From: Bolinopsis microptera
Lineage: Eukaryota > Ctenophora > Tentaculata > Lobata > Bolinopsidae
Length of the DNA stretch: 64,000 nt
Assembly: GCF_026151205.1 (NCBI RefSeq)
Contig: NC_087079.1
Span: 9,910,635-9,974,634 of the forward strand
Direction: 5' to 3'
Every line of letters begins with the position of its first letter. The stretch's first letter is position 1. The notes beneath the pieces were generated by a model. The model was not told where the DNA came from. It made no database searches and saw nothing but the letters and a program-made list of their open reading frames with translations. The position numbers and the translations under genes were made by a program. This document shows positions 31,901 to 43,900 of this stretch, piece by piece.

Positions 31901-34900
31901 TATGACTGAAGTAGGAACTATGACAGAAGTAGGAACTATGACTGAAGTAGGAACTATGACTGAAGTAGGAACTATGACTGAAGTAGGAACTATGACTGAA
32001 GTAGGAACTATGACTGAAGTAGGAACTATGACTGAAGTAGGAACTATGACAGAAGTAGGAACTATGACAGAAATAGGAACTATGACTGAAGTAGGAACTA
32101 TGACAGAAGTAGGAACTATGACTGAAGTAGGAACTATGACTGAAGGAGGAACTATGACCGAATATCTGACAGTTCTTGTTCCAGGTACCTAAAGGTGGGG
32201 TGGAGATAAAGCCTGCTCAGGTTAAACAACACGTGTTTCTCTTTATTAACTCTCTTGTGGAGAACCCGGCTTTCGACTCTCAGACTAAGGAGAACATGAC
32301 CCTCAAAAAAAGTAAGCACCGATTTATTCTTATTAGGAGAAAAGATTCCACGGTAGTGGGACCTGGCAGTTTAAAGGTACAAAATAATAACAACGTTTGA
32401 TCGATGATAATAAAAATCAAATTAGACAATTATACGACATTCAAACAAGAACCCTATTTAAAAAAACTTCTTTACAAAACGTCATTACAAATTGAACCCT
32501 TTATTAATTTAAAATGTGTTATTAAAATCTTAATTGAACATTCCATTTGGTAATCCCAAGTAATATATATATATTATATATAATAATAGTTGTATAAACT
32601 TGATCCTTGATGACAGTTAGGTTGGTAATGGTTGATCACAGGGCGCTTGAACCTGTGAATAGGATGCCTCCCATTCAGTCCTGTCAGGTGGATTGGAGAG
32701 GAGGGAATCAAATGTGTATAAATCTCCAGTGTTGTTAGCCGGCTTGATGCCGAGCAGAGAACAGAACAGATTGTAAAGCTCCGTGTTCATCTTAAGAGGT
32801 CTGTCTTCAACTCCAGGCACCTCTCTAAACCCCGGACCAGACACCCTCGCGTGAGCGTACATTTTGGGGAATGTGTTGTCATATCCGTGGCCGCCAGCAA
32901 GATAGTCCCAGGATGATATCACCACACCATCATCCCCAATAAAGATAATATCCGGTAATCCCTCTTCCTCCAACCCACACATCTGAAACCTGTTGTCAAG
33001 AGCAGCCGTTTCAACAGCCGATAAACCAGTCATCCCACTACTTTGCAGGAACCGGTTCAAATCTCTAACGTCCTCGGCTACACTTCTGTTTTGTTTCGAG
33101 TACCACCAAGGAACTTCCCCTTGGTAAAACAACTTAGCTTTGTCTCTGATCAACTTTGGAAGTTGGTATCTCCGTTTGTGGCTAGTCATCCCATGATCAG
33201 ATGTTATAATCAGGTTGTACTTCCTGTTGCCTAATGCTGATTTCAGTAGACTGATCCTTCTCTCCGCAAGGTCTATTATCTCCTGAACAGTTTCATTATC
33301 AGTGTTATCATTCCTGTGGAGCGAGTGATCCGGTTCGTTCGAGTATAACATGTACAAATCACACCTCGTCCTGTAATCTCCATCCATGTTCTCAACCAGT
33401 CCCTGAACTGTCTGCTCAAAAGTATGAACACGATACCCGAACTCTATGTCCGGGATTAGTCCGCCGTAGTCAGCGCCCGATCCTACCCACGTGTCGATGT
33501 AAGACCTTAAACCAGCTTTTTTGGCAGTGACCCAAATCGGTTCTCCTTTGAACCAATCAAAGTCCTCGTTTTGATTATCCTCGTACCGAAACTTGAGGTT
33601 CCTTTTTTGGTTGTAAAACCCGTTGTTGACAATTCCATGCTGGGTGGGGTACAGACCCGTGGCTATTGACATGAAGTTAGGAAAGGTTTTTGTAGGGAAA
33701 ACTGGTTGAATAGGGAATATGTTGGAATCTCCCGAAGTTTTATTACCATACTGTAGATAATGTTGGTGGGAGTAGCCATCTACACCAAAGATGATAAGAG
33801 GAACTCTTTCGTCGACCACGCTTTTCGCTAACACATTTTTTATCAGGAGAACATAAAAGATGAGTCCTAACATCTTTTTAAACAAACAAGGATCAAATTG
33901 TTTAACGTTACAAGAAAAGAGAAAAAATTCTAATCGATTATTTCCTTATATTATTTCTTTATTCATGATTAGCCAATAATTGAAATATTGAATTAAGTGA
34001 TAAGGGGTCATTCACATGTACTTCGTAATCACTGAGAAAGGGGGTTTCCAACGCTTATGAAATTTTATCAAAATAGATATTAGATATGTGTAATACTGAT
34101 TATGGAGGGAGAGGGGGTTACAAATTAGCCAAAAATTTATTACGTAATAATATAGGAACAACCCGCTTTTGGTCGATATTTTTAAGGATCCCGTGAAAGA
34201 TTAGCTGATAATTAAATTGTCCACTGAACTGGAAACAAGAAGTAGAAAGTTTTTTCGTCGAATACTTTCAAAATGTTCCCCATCTGAAAAAGTCCGTGTT
34301 GAGAATTCGAAAACAAAATTGACACCAGAATGTGAAGCATCACCATTCCGGAAAGTACTAGAACCGGTAGGAACCCTCTCAGCTGCTTCCCCGGTAGACA
34401 CGATCCTTGTAGAGCAGGCAGTCCAAAGAAATAGCGGACAGATCTGGACTTGGTGATGAGGTAGGACTTGGTGATGGAGAAGAAGGAAGTGATGATCAGC
34501 ATGACTGGAAAGGTTCGGAGGTAAGGGATCCACATCGCAGCCGCACCGAACATCACATTAAACTGTTGGTGAATTAGGTATAAGGGCATGGCCATCATTC
34601 TGTATCTTGAGTGCCAGTCTTGTGGTAACGTGAACGTCTTCCTTGTCCATGCTGTAGATCCCATCAGAAAGAGCCAGGACCCTATCCCTCGAAGGAACCC
34701 CATGGCTAGTGGCTACATCCCGCAATGAACTGGCGAGCACCGTAAAGTAGCACATTCACAACGCACAAAACAGTCCCAATCAAGATACAAGTCCGAGACC
34801 AAACTTTGCCGTCCTGTCTTATCTGTTTGTCTGCTGCTCTTGTTACATAACCAAGTACAAAAAAAGCCATCTAGGGAAAGAAAGGGAACGATCGAAAGAC

Positions 34901-37900
34901 CCAAGCGTATTCTGGAAAGGGGATCACTCGCTCAAAGGGGATGAGTAAGAAGGAGCGAAGAAAGCCAGGCTGTAAGGGAACTGAAGAACTGCAGACATGA
35001 ACAGAGTGGGCACCAGGAGACGGTGCAGCCTCTCTGTTCTAAACTGAGTCTCCGTTCTTCGCAGCAGAGCCGAGTACACGTTCTGTCCGGATAGGTAGAA
35101 GAACATTGGCATGATTTAGGTATGCATAAATGCAGCAAACCAAAGTATATAATGGGGGGGGGGGGGGGGGTCAACCTCATTTTACCTCATGAGGCCAGCC
35201 AAAAAAGGCAAAATTGGGATGAGGTAAAATGAGGTAAAATGAGGTAAATAAATCTAGTTTTCTAAGCCTTTTTTTAGAGACAAAAAAGGTTTATTCGAAG
35301 TCATTATACTATAATTCGAGGCTGTGCATGGTCTCCCATGATATTTAATGGTTTATTAGGGGTGATGTGGTCCCTGGGAAGAGGCATTCCCAGTTTAACC
35401 TACTTACTCTCCAAACTTGGGGTAAATAAAACTTCGCATTATAATTATTATTTATGAAAAGAAAATTGAACATTTCAATTTCCATGATCCATTAGGATAT
35501 TGTTTATAGCACTTGCTAAGTTTTGTAAAGGAATTAGCAATAACTTTATTGTCACTTTGGCAGTTGCCAATTTATGGGGATATTTCCGCATTGCATGACA
35601 TGGACCATTTAAATAATATCTTAATTTGATATTGCGATTATCGAGTCACTCTGAAACAAATTGTGTCTAACTAGACCAAATGTAAACAACAGTTGTGCAT
35701 GGAACTGGATTGGATATCTACATGAATTTAGTCGAAATTGCATAGTGAAAGGTCATTTCATAATAAATTTCTCATATAAACTCATACTTCATACAATTCT
35801 AAGTTCTTATGTACATGTTCAATGTTCATGATTCGCTGTAGAATATAGGGCGGTTCACAAAACCACTTTTCGTTCAAATAATTAGATATCACCTCCAATT
35901 AGTTGCTCCATAGGGTCAGGAACAACCAAAAAAATGTTTGTGTCTCTACGGTTTCGTATAATACTGACTTGGGCCACGCCCATATTTTTCACCAATTTTT
36001 AACAGGTAAAATTGTCTAAATCGTCAATTTAGTCACGAAGGAGTATGGAAGGAGATCTAAATGTGTGCTCCTCTAATATAAACAGTAGCAAATGGTTAAC
36101 TTTAGTCGAGGTTTCAGGTCTCTACAATGTCGGGAAGTTCCTGCAGGAATTTTTGCATTGCGCTGAAGCGCAAGATCCACAGCGCTAAAAGCGAAGGTCG
36201 TAGAGACATGAGACCTTGACTAAAGTTAACCATTTCATACCATTGCTATGAGAGTATGCCACTTTCAGAGTCCTGAACACACTCCCATTATATCTCTTAA
36301 TCGTCAATTATATGAATTTTACCTGTTAAAATATATCATCTTTAACTGATATCAATTTAGTTTAACACTGTTAGTTTTAAAAAAGAACATAATACTTCAC
36401 ACCAAACTAACGCACAATATGGTAATATAAAAAAGGAAGGTTTTCCTTGGATTCCAAATTCAACTTTGATTATAATATCCTGGCACTGATTATCATTTCT
36501 CGATTGTAATCCATTTTCCAATGCAGTCAGCAAGTTCCAATTTAGGTAGACTAGGTTTTCGCATCTTCATATTATGTTCAGAAGCAGGCCAGAAGGGGTT
36601 GTTACCAGAGGAATATCTTCTTGGAACAAGGGAATTAATGAGGTCTTCATTTATTTGGGAAGTTGGTCGTTTAGCTCCGGACAGTCTATGCACGGTCCCT
36701 GCACGGTCCATGCAACAACAAGAGAACACTCCATGCACGGTTCCTGCACAATGAACACTTGATGCACGGTCCCTGCACGGTCAGTCCCTGCACACTCCCT
36801 GCACGGTATATGCACGGTCCCTGCACGGTCCCTGCACAGTAACATATGAACACTAGCCGGCTAGTAGCCACTTTTGTAACAACAGCTCCTCAACTTCACA
36901 TTACCAAACCGGCTACTAACCGGCACTTAAAAAGTGGTCACTACTAGCCGGCTAGTGACCACAAAGTGGCTACTAACCGGCTACTAGGCGGTCACTAGCC
37001 GGCGATTAGCTGAGCTCTAAAGCAGACCTACCGGCTACTAACCTACTAAGCAGACCTACTACGTAGGTCTACTTTAGAGCCAAGCTAATAGCCGGCTAGT
37101 GACCGGTTAGTAGCCGCAGGGAGTGTGCAGGGACTGACCGTGCAGAGACTGTGCATGGAGTGTTCTCTTGTTGTTGTATGGACCGTGCAGGGACCGTGCA
37201 TAGACTGTCCGGAGCTAAACGACCAACTTGCCATTTATTTCTTCATAACTCGTCACTGACAGTCCGGACAGGATGAGCATTGACGAGATCCACTGATTAC
37301 TTCATAGCTCGTCATTGAAAGGATCAGTATTAAATGAGGTCGAATGATTACTTCATAGCTCGTCACTAACTGGATCAGCATAACATGACTAACAACTAAC
37401 GAGGTCCAGTGATCTTTTGCTGATACGTCAAGACAATATCAGTAAATAGCTATAAATATCGAAAAAAATTAGCTTAGAAATTACAGAGTACAAATGCCTT
37501 CTTTACAACTAACTCTTTGGCCTCATCTTTTTAAATCACTCATTCCCTCTGAAACAAGATAATGCTTAGGACTAGGAGGAACTTAGTTAACTTCTTGTAT
37601 GATTCAGTAACAGGAAAATTCCTTAGTAAGCTAACATTCTTTTGCAGGATGTTACCACTTATCATATCTGTTATCCAGCATAATCCCACAACTAGACTCT
37701 CTTATTCTTGAGTCTTGACAATGACAGCAGCAATGTACACTATTTTGATGCTCGGTCCAGGTCTCCAAGAAAACCTTCCTTTTTATATTCTCATATTGTG
37801 TGTTAGTTTGGTGTGAAGTATTATTTTCTTTTTTTAAACTAACAGTGTTAAACTAAATTTATATCAGTTAAAGATGATATATTTTAACAGGTAAAATTCA

Positions 37901-40900
37901 TATAATTGACGATTAAGAGATATGGGAGTGTGTTCAGGACTCTGAAAGTGGCATACTCTCATAGCAATGGTATGAAATGGTTAACTTTAGTCAAGGTCTC
38001 ATGTCTCTACGACCTTCGCTTTTGGCGCTGTGAATCTTGCGCTTCAAGAGCAATACGCAAATTCCTGCAGGAACTTCCCGACATTGTAGAGACTTGAGAC
38101 CTCGAATAAAGTTAACCATTTCCTACTGTTTATATTAGAGGAGCACACATTTAGATCTCCTTCCATACTCCTTCGTGACTAAATTGACGATTTAGAGAAT
38201 TTTACCTGTTAAAAATTTGTGCCGAGATTTACCTCATTTTACCTCATGAGGCCAGCCAAAAAAGGCAAAATTGGGATGAGGTAAAATGAGGTAAAATGAG
38301 GTTGACCCCCCCCCCCCCTATAATAGTGAGAATTCCTAAGTTGTTATTCTCTGTCAAAGGAATCCAGGCATGTAAAAAATCTGGGACAAAGCGTAGAATA
38401 TAACTAGGAGAGATGACAGTGAATTGGTTTTCATCCGGCCCTTTATCTGTCTCCAAATCTTTATATGGAAACTTGAACCAATAATTTCCGAAAGGTATGT
38501 AGATCATACAGATGTGGGTAAAATAAACACAGTACGTTAAAAATATCATGATTTCATCAATATACAATATCAGCTCTACTTCCTAGATCAATATCCACAG
38601 GCTGTTTCTCTGACGTGGTCGTCTTGTCCGAATCTAGCGTGGCTTCTTCAGCGATGTTCTTGGGCGAACTTGGGTTGTTGCTTTCTTCCAGACATAATCT
38701 TCTGGACATATTCTATAACTGCATGACATGTTATTTACTTTATTTGAAATATAGTTGAAATATAGACCACACCCGGGACTCCACTGTCACAACAATTAAA
38801 CCGCGTATCAGTTATCGCTGGTCGATCTAAAAAACCTTTAACTACATTATTTCGTCAGAGTTTTGTCGACACTATAAAAACACGAATTCAAATGTTTTTT
38901 ACTCTCCAAACGACACTAAACTAAAAACAGCAACTAAACAGTCACACAAACGTGTCGAAGGAAGTAATGCAATAAAATACAATGATTAGTTATAGAGCGC
39001 GCTGATCTAGAGCCACTTAAGAACTAGTAAGTAGTATGAGTAGTAGACTATCTAAGTGGCGATATTATGTAAAGTTAGCTTTTGCTATTATCGTATTACA
39101 GTGTTCAAATCTGAAGAAAGACTGTATGAAATATATGATACTTAAAATATCCCGTGGCTATTGAATTTAATTTCAATGAAAATTAAATAATCTTACACAC
39201 GAAAATATGAACATAAGCCGTGAATAACGGCTGAGTGGAGAGAGCTATTCAGATTTGTAAGATCTGAAACCCTCCCAGATAAATTCGGTTCGACCTGCGA
39301 ACCCTCGGACAGGTTCATGAAGGACATCTTAAAAACAGGCGTGTTAGACTATGTCATGGACTGGGCTACTACAAAATCTCAGAGGCAACTCCAGCAGAAA
39401 TCAGCGGGGAAGAAGGGCTCCAAGATAAAAGGGGAGGCTAAACTGTCGGACGCTAAGGATGCTGGTACTGCTCGTAGTAAGGTACACTGTTTTAAGAGAT
39501 AGGATTTCTGATCCTGTCAGTTGCTTGTTTTCTTTCTTGAAATTAAGAAATGGTGTGCTGTTATACATAATCTAGTTGTATTGCAGAATGCAGATAATTA
39601 CAACATTGTATGATATAATTAGAATTGCAACTTTTCGAATCTTTTAAATATTATATACATTAGCAAATATTTCAGTTATAATTTTAACAGATTTTTGACA
39701 TTTTCTGTTTACCAGGACTGTACATTGATCCTAACCGAGGGAGATTCAGCTAAAACCCTAGCAATTGCCGGGTTAGGTGTGATTGGTAAGGACAAGTTCG
39801 GTGTCTTTCCACTCCGGGGCAAACTCCTTAACGTTAGGGAGGCTTCTCACAAACAGGTTTGTCGGAGGGTTACTTAATTCATTAATTTATTTATTTATCT
39901 GATAATTAATTTATTAATTCAATTTTTTTGTTCACATTTTATTTTCCGTGCAAGACTAAAAGTCTTTGAGATTTAAAATTGATTTTGACATGCAGGCAGC
40001 GAACTTTTTTTTGATTTATCACGTTGTCAGACTACTGAAATTGGGGTGCAGTTCTTTAATTAAAATATTATTTGTATATAACTTTATTTGTAAATTTGTC
40101 ATTAGAACTACCGGCACCGTCCGGACAACAAACAAATATTAGACCAAATCATGAGTGAAAAAAAAAGATGATATGTACCAATAACTATTAAAAGTTTATA
40201 AACACAATTTACGGCCATGAAACTGAAAGAAAAACTATTGAAATCGAAATTATCAGACACTCACTTATTTTATGAATTTCACATAGGGCCATTATCAAAT
40301 AAACACTAAAACACTAAAAGACCCAATATCATCATCTCAAAAGTTTCTCTCGCCTAGACACCTTCCACACAACCCCTTCCTAACGAGTCCAACAAATACC
40401 ACTCTGATAGAGTTGGTAGTGAGGATGTAAGCTAGCGGGGATATCCCCACCACAACCTGCAGAGTAGCGTAGAACAAATCAAACACCAGGGTCAGACTGT
40501 TGTTCTGTTCTAAACTCTCTGTCAGCTCCGTGCTGTACAACATCACAAAGGCCCAGGGGAGAGTGGTAGTTACAGTGATCAGGAGTGTGACTAGGATGGA
40601 CCAGGGGATGGTTGATCTCTCTGTTGCCTCCGTGTGATTTCCAGACTTCTCTGTCTTGATCTCTGAGGTGGAGGTGAGACATGACTCGGTGAGGCGTCTG
40701 TGAGACTTCCTGGCCCGCACTGCTATCTGGTAAATGTAGACGTAGAGCCCCACAGTTCCCATGATGGGAACACCGAACCCAACACAGAGGAGAACCCCGC
40801 TAAACACCCTACAAGAGGGTGTCTTCAGATCTCCGTAGCTGCAATACTCGTACTTATAAGTGGACCTCATCCTGGTCCCACACACTCCTATACTGGGTAA

Positions 40901-43900
40901 ACAAGCTATAAGACCAGCTATCACCACGGATATCACCAGTCCTATCACCTGGTTACGCATCTTCAGGTAGTGCATGTAACTTAGCGGTACCGTCACAAAG
41001 ATACTCCTCACAACAGTGATGATCAGGATACAATACCCTGGCAGAACCATCGCGAACGTTTGAAACACCAGTTTTACCGCACATCTCCGTTCAGACTCCC
41101 CCTGTCGGACTATCTCCAGCAACCAGGAAGAGGTAATGACGAGGAGGAGGAGGAGTTGGCAGACCAGGTAGAAGATAACTGAGAGGTAAAGGTCGGAGAG
41201 TTTCCTGAAGTGTTGGCTGGTAATGTGGAGGATTGTTGTGCTGAATAATATTAGGGAAATGTAGCTGGGGATGCAGACGCTGGAGCTGATCCAGAGGCCC
41301 ATTTTAAATGGATTTGGGTAATCGTAGATCATGGGTGTCTCCATCATTATAGGCGTCTCACTCTCCATCATATGTGTCTCCATTCTGAAGAGTTAGCGAC
41401 TTTTACCGCGTATTGAACTTCACATATCAAACATCTTTAAGAAACGTAAATGTTAATAACTAATCTACGAGACAAGTATGTAATGGCAGGAGAGGAAGTA
41501 TCATGTTATAATGGTGTGTAATACAGTGCTACTCTGATAGTACGGTTAAATGTCTTCTGGCGAGAACCAAAGCCGCCCAAGACGTAAACGCAACTAGTAA
41601 GGACTCCTCGAATCCTCTCAAGATATGAAGTCACATAATGTGTAGGAAAACAAGGTGCTGATTATGGTGTTTTACTCCTTTTATCTGACCCGCCATAGTT
41701 GTGAGACTGGTCACCGGTCAGTGAGGTTACTGGTAATGGCGGGTCGTTAAGAAATTGCTGATAATTGCAGGCATTATATATTTAACCGAACATGGTATTC
41801 AGAGCAAAGCGTTCCTACAGCTCATCTGTAAGGATGCTAATGATTTGGTGTGATAATATGTTCGAGAAATTAAATCACGTGTCTTTATTCATTTATTTGG
41901 GATAAAATATCTTATATATGTAGTTATGTTGCGCAAAACTATCAAAGATAAAAAGGTCTGAATAAGAAGCCTGAAATAAAGTCTCAACAGTATTTAAACT
42001 TACATTAAATCAGCTCTACTGTCGTTGTACAGCATTGGACGGGTAAAATATAAAACATGGACTGTTATTAAATGTGATTCTCAAAACGAATTGTAGCCCT
42101 CCAAGGAATGGGGACTAGTGACTTGTCCACTTATTGGTTTCTCTGTTTCTGATATAACCCCTAAATTATGCTCGCTCGTGCAGTAAATAACCCGTGGCAG
42201 GTGAACTTGTTTTTATATTAGTTGATATCATATTGTCGTATCCTCAGAAACGTGCACCGCAAAATAAAATCACCCTGCACCCACCCAGGCAACCTCACCT
42301 CCTCAGTTGAACACTCTCTTCCCTTTCAGATAATGGAGAACGCGGAGCTAACAAGTATGGTGAAGATACTGGGACTGAAGTACGGAAAGAAATACGAAAC
42401 ATCTGCTGATATCGCTACTATGAGATACGGCAAGATCATGATTATGGCGGATCAGGATGTGGTAAGATGACGTGCAGATTTTATTTAATCAGCAAAACGA
42501 TGCTATATTAATTTTCTTCTTCTAAAGCGAATTTGAATAAGCGTTTGAATTTATAGACAAATCTAGCTTGATCTTAAGCGTAATATCTATTGTCTGTTAT
42601 CTATAGTTACAGCTTAACTGACTTAGCTACATATTTACTGACTTAAAAACTACCGAAAGCTCATCACCAATTCTTAGAAAAAGTAACAAAATGAACTTGG
42701 CAGGACGGTTCCCACATCAAGGGTCTAATAATTAACTTTGTTCACCACAACTGGCCCAGTCTGCTGAAGATGAACTTTATTACTCAGTTCATCACTCCCA
42801 TCATTAGGGCGTCTTGTAAAGGTAACTTGCAATTTAGTAAAATATAGCTGTTTAGTTTCCTAATATTCTATTCATAGCAACTATCTTCCCGGGTCGTCTC
42901 AAAGTGTTTATTCGCTGCGTTGTCCTGCTTGGGTGTTTTTGAAATCACAATTTTCCTTGGCGACTGGAAATGGTATAAATTAAGATATCAGATTTGTAAT
43001 CGGAAATGTTTCAGGCAAACCCACTCATTCATTCTACTCCCTGCCCGAATTCAAAGAATGGAAAGATGAACAGACTAATATCAAACAGTGGAACATTAAA
43101 TACTACAAAGGTTTTTATTTTTCATCTTTACAGAAAGATGCAAATTATCATTATTATTTAAAACCACGAATCGCTACTCTTCAGAGAATTCTTGGAAAAT
43201 TTGGAACTGACAAATATTTTCTTTATCTTCTTTCAATCCAGGTCTCGGAACTTCAACTGGTCCTGAAGCGAAAGAATACTTTTCTGATATGGGTAGACAT
43301 AAGATAAGATTCAGGTAATTTGTGACCTGCTGCAGTACTCTTGCCTATGTCTAGTTTAATGGGGGGGGGGGGGGATTTTTTTTGTGAAACTTGGTTTCGA
43401 GATAGCAGTTGACTAACAAACTAGGACCGGTGACCGAACTTTTGAGGGGGTCCCAGACCCCAACCGCCAAACGGTGCCCGCGGGGCAGCCACGCCCATAT
43501 TTGGTCCAAATTAGGCCCAATTCAGCCAAATACCCTGAACATGCCCAAAATCCAGATTTTAGGTGCTCTACTTGTAGCTAGTGGTCCCCTGAACTCGTAT
43601 ATGAATTTTCGTCAAGATTGGACAAAAAATGACTGAGTTATGAGCCAAAAACCATATGACCATATTTGGGCATACGCACCAAATTTGATCGATTTTGGCC
43701 CATAAATTGGTCAAATATCAATATTTTTGAATGAAACCAACTTTATATAGAAGGTAAGCCTATACTACACATTATTTATGATTATCAGCTCAGTATCTAC
43801 CTAACTGTGGATTCTGTGTTCAAATAATCGCAAAAAAATGAATAAAATCGCCGATATCTCAGTTCACGATATTTGCAAATCTGATTTCGCTCAAAACAAT

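Larger units (their letters stand above)
34212..38720 (-). pseudogene. Acyltransferase-3-like membrane protein, split by a foldback element
   Basis: Pieces of one multi-pass acyltransferase 3 (MdoC/OafA-like) protein lie in order on the minus strand: YIDEIMIFLTYCVYFTHICM (about 38500-38560), FLHAWIPL, then IMPMFFYLSGQNVYSALLRR with HRLLVPTLF (35120-34924), MAFFVLGYVTRAADKQ (about 34873-34720), and MGFLRGIGSWLFLMGSTAWT with MPLYLIHQQFNVMFGAA (34703-34212). A possible start lies at about 38708 (MSRRLCLEES), but its frame does not join YIDEI without a shift. The 3165-bp foldback element at 35154-38318 splits the second and third pieces. Joining its flanks leaves different frames and a stop before IMPMFF, with no nearby splice acceptor. 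Stops also separate the later pieces, although CTTTCCCTAG before MAFF could be the acceptor of a very short intron. Most likely a pseudogene nested in topoisomerase II intron 9. Confidence 0.7.

Noticed and set aside
31464-32192. Long EVGTMT hexapeptide-repeat open frames
   Set aside because: They follow from an 18-bp intronic minisatellite, are not in the frame of the neighbouring topoisomerase exon, and lie between two well-placed topoisomerase exons.
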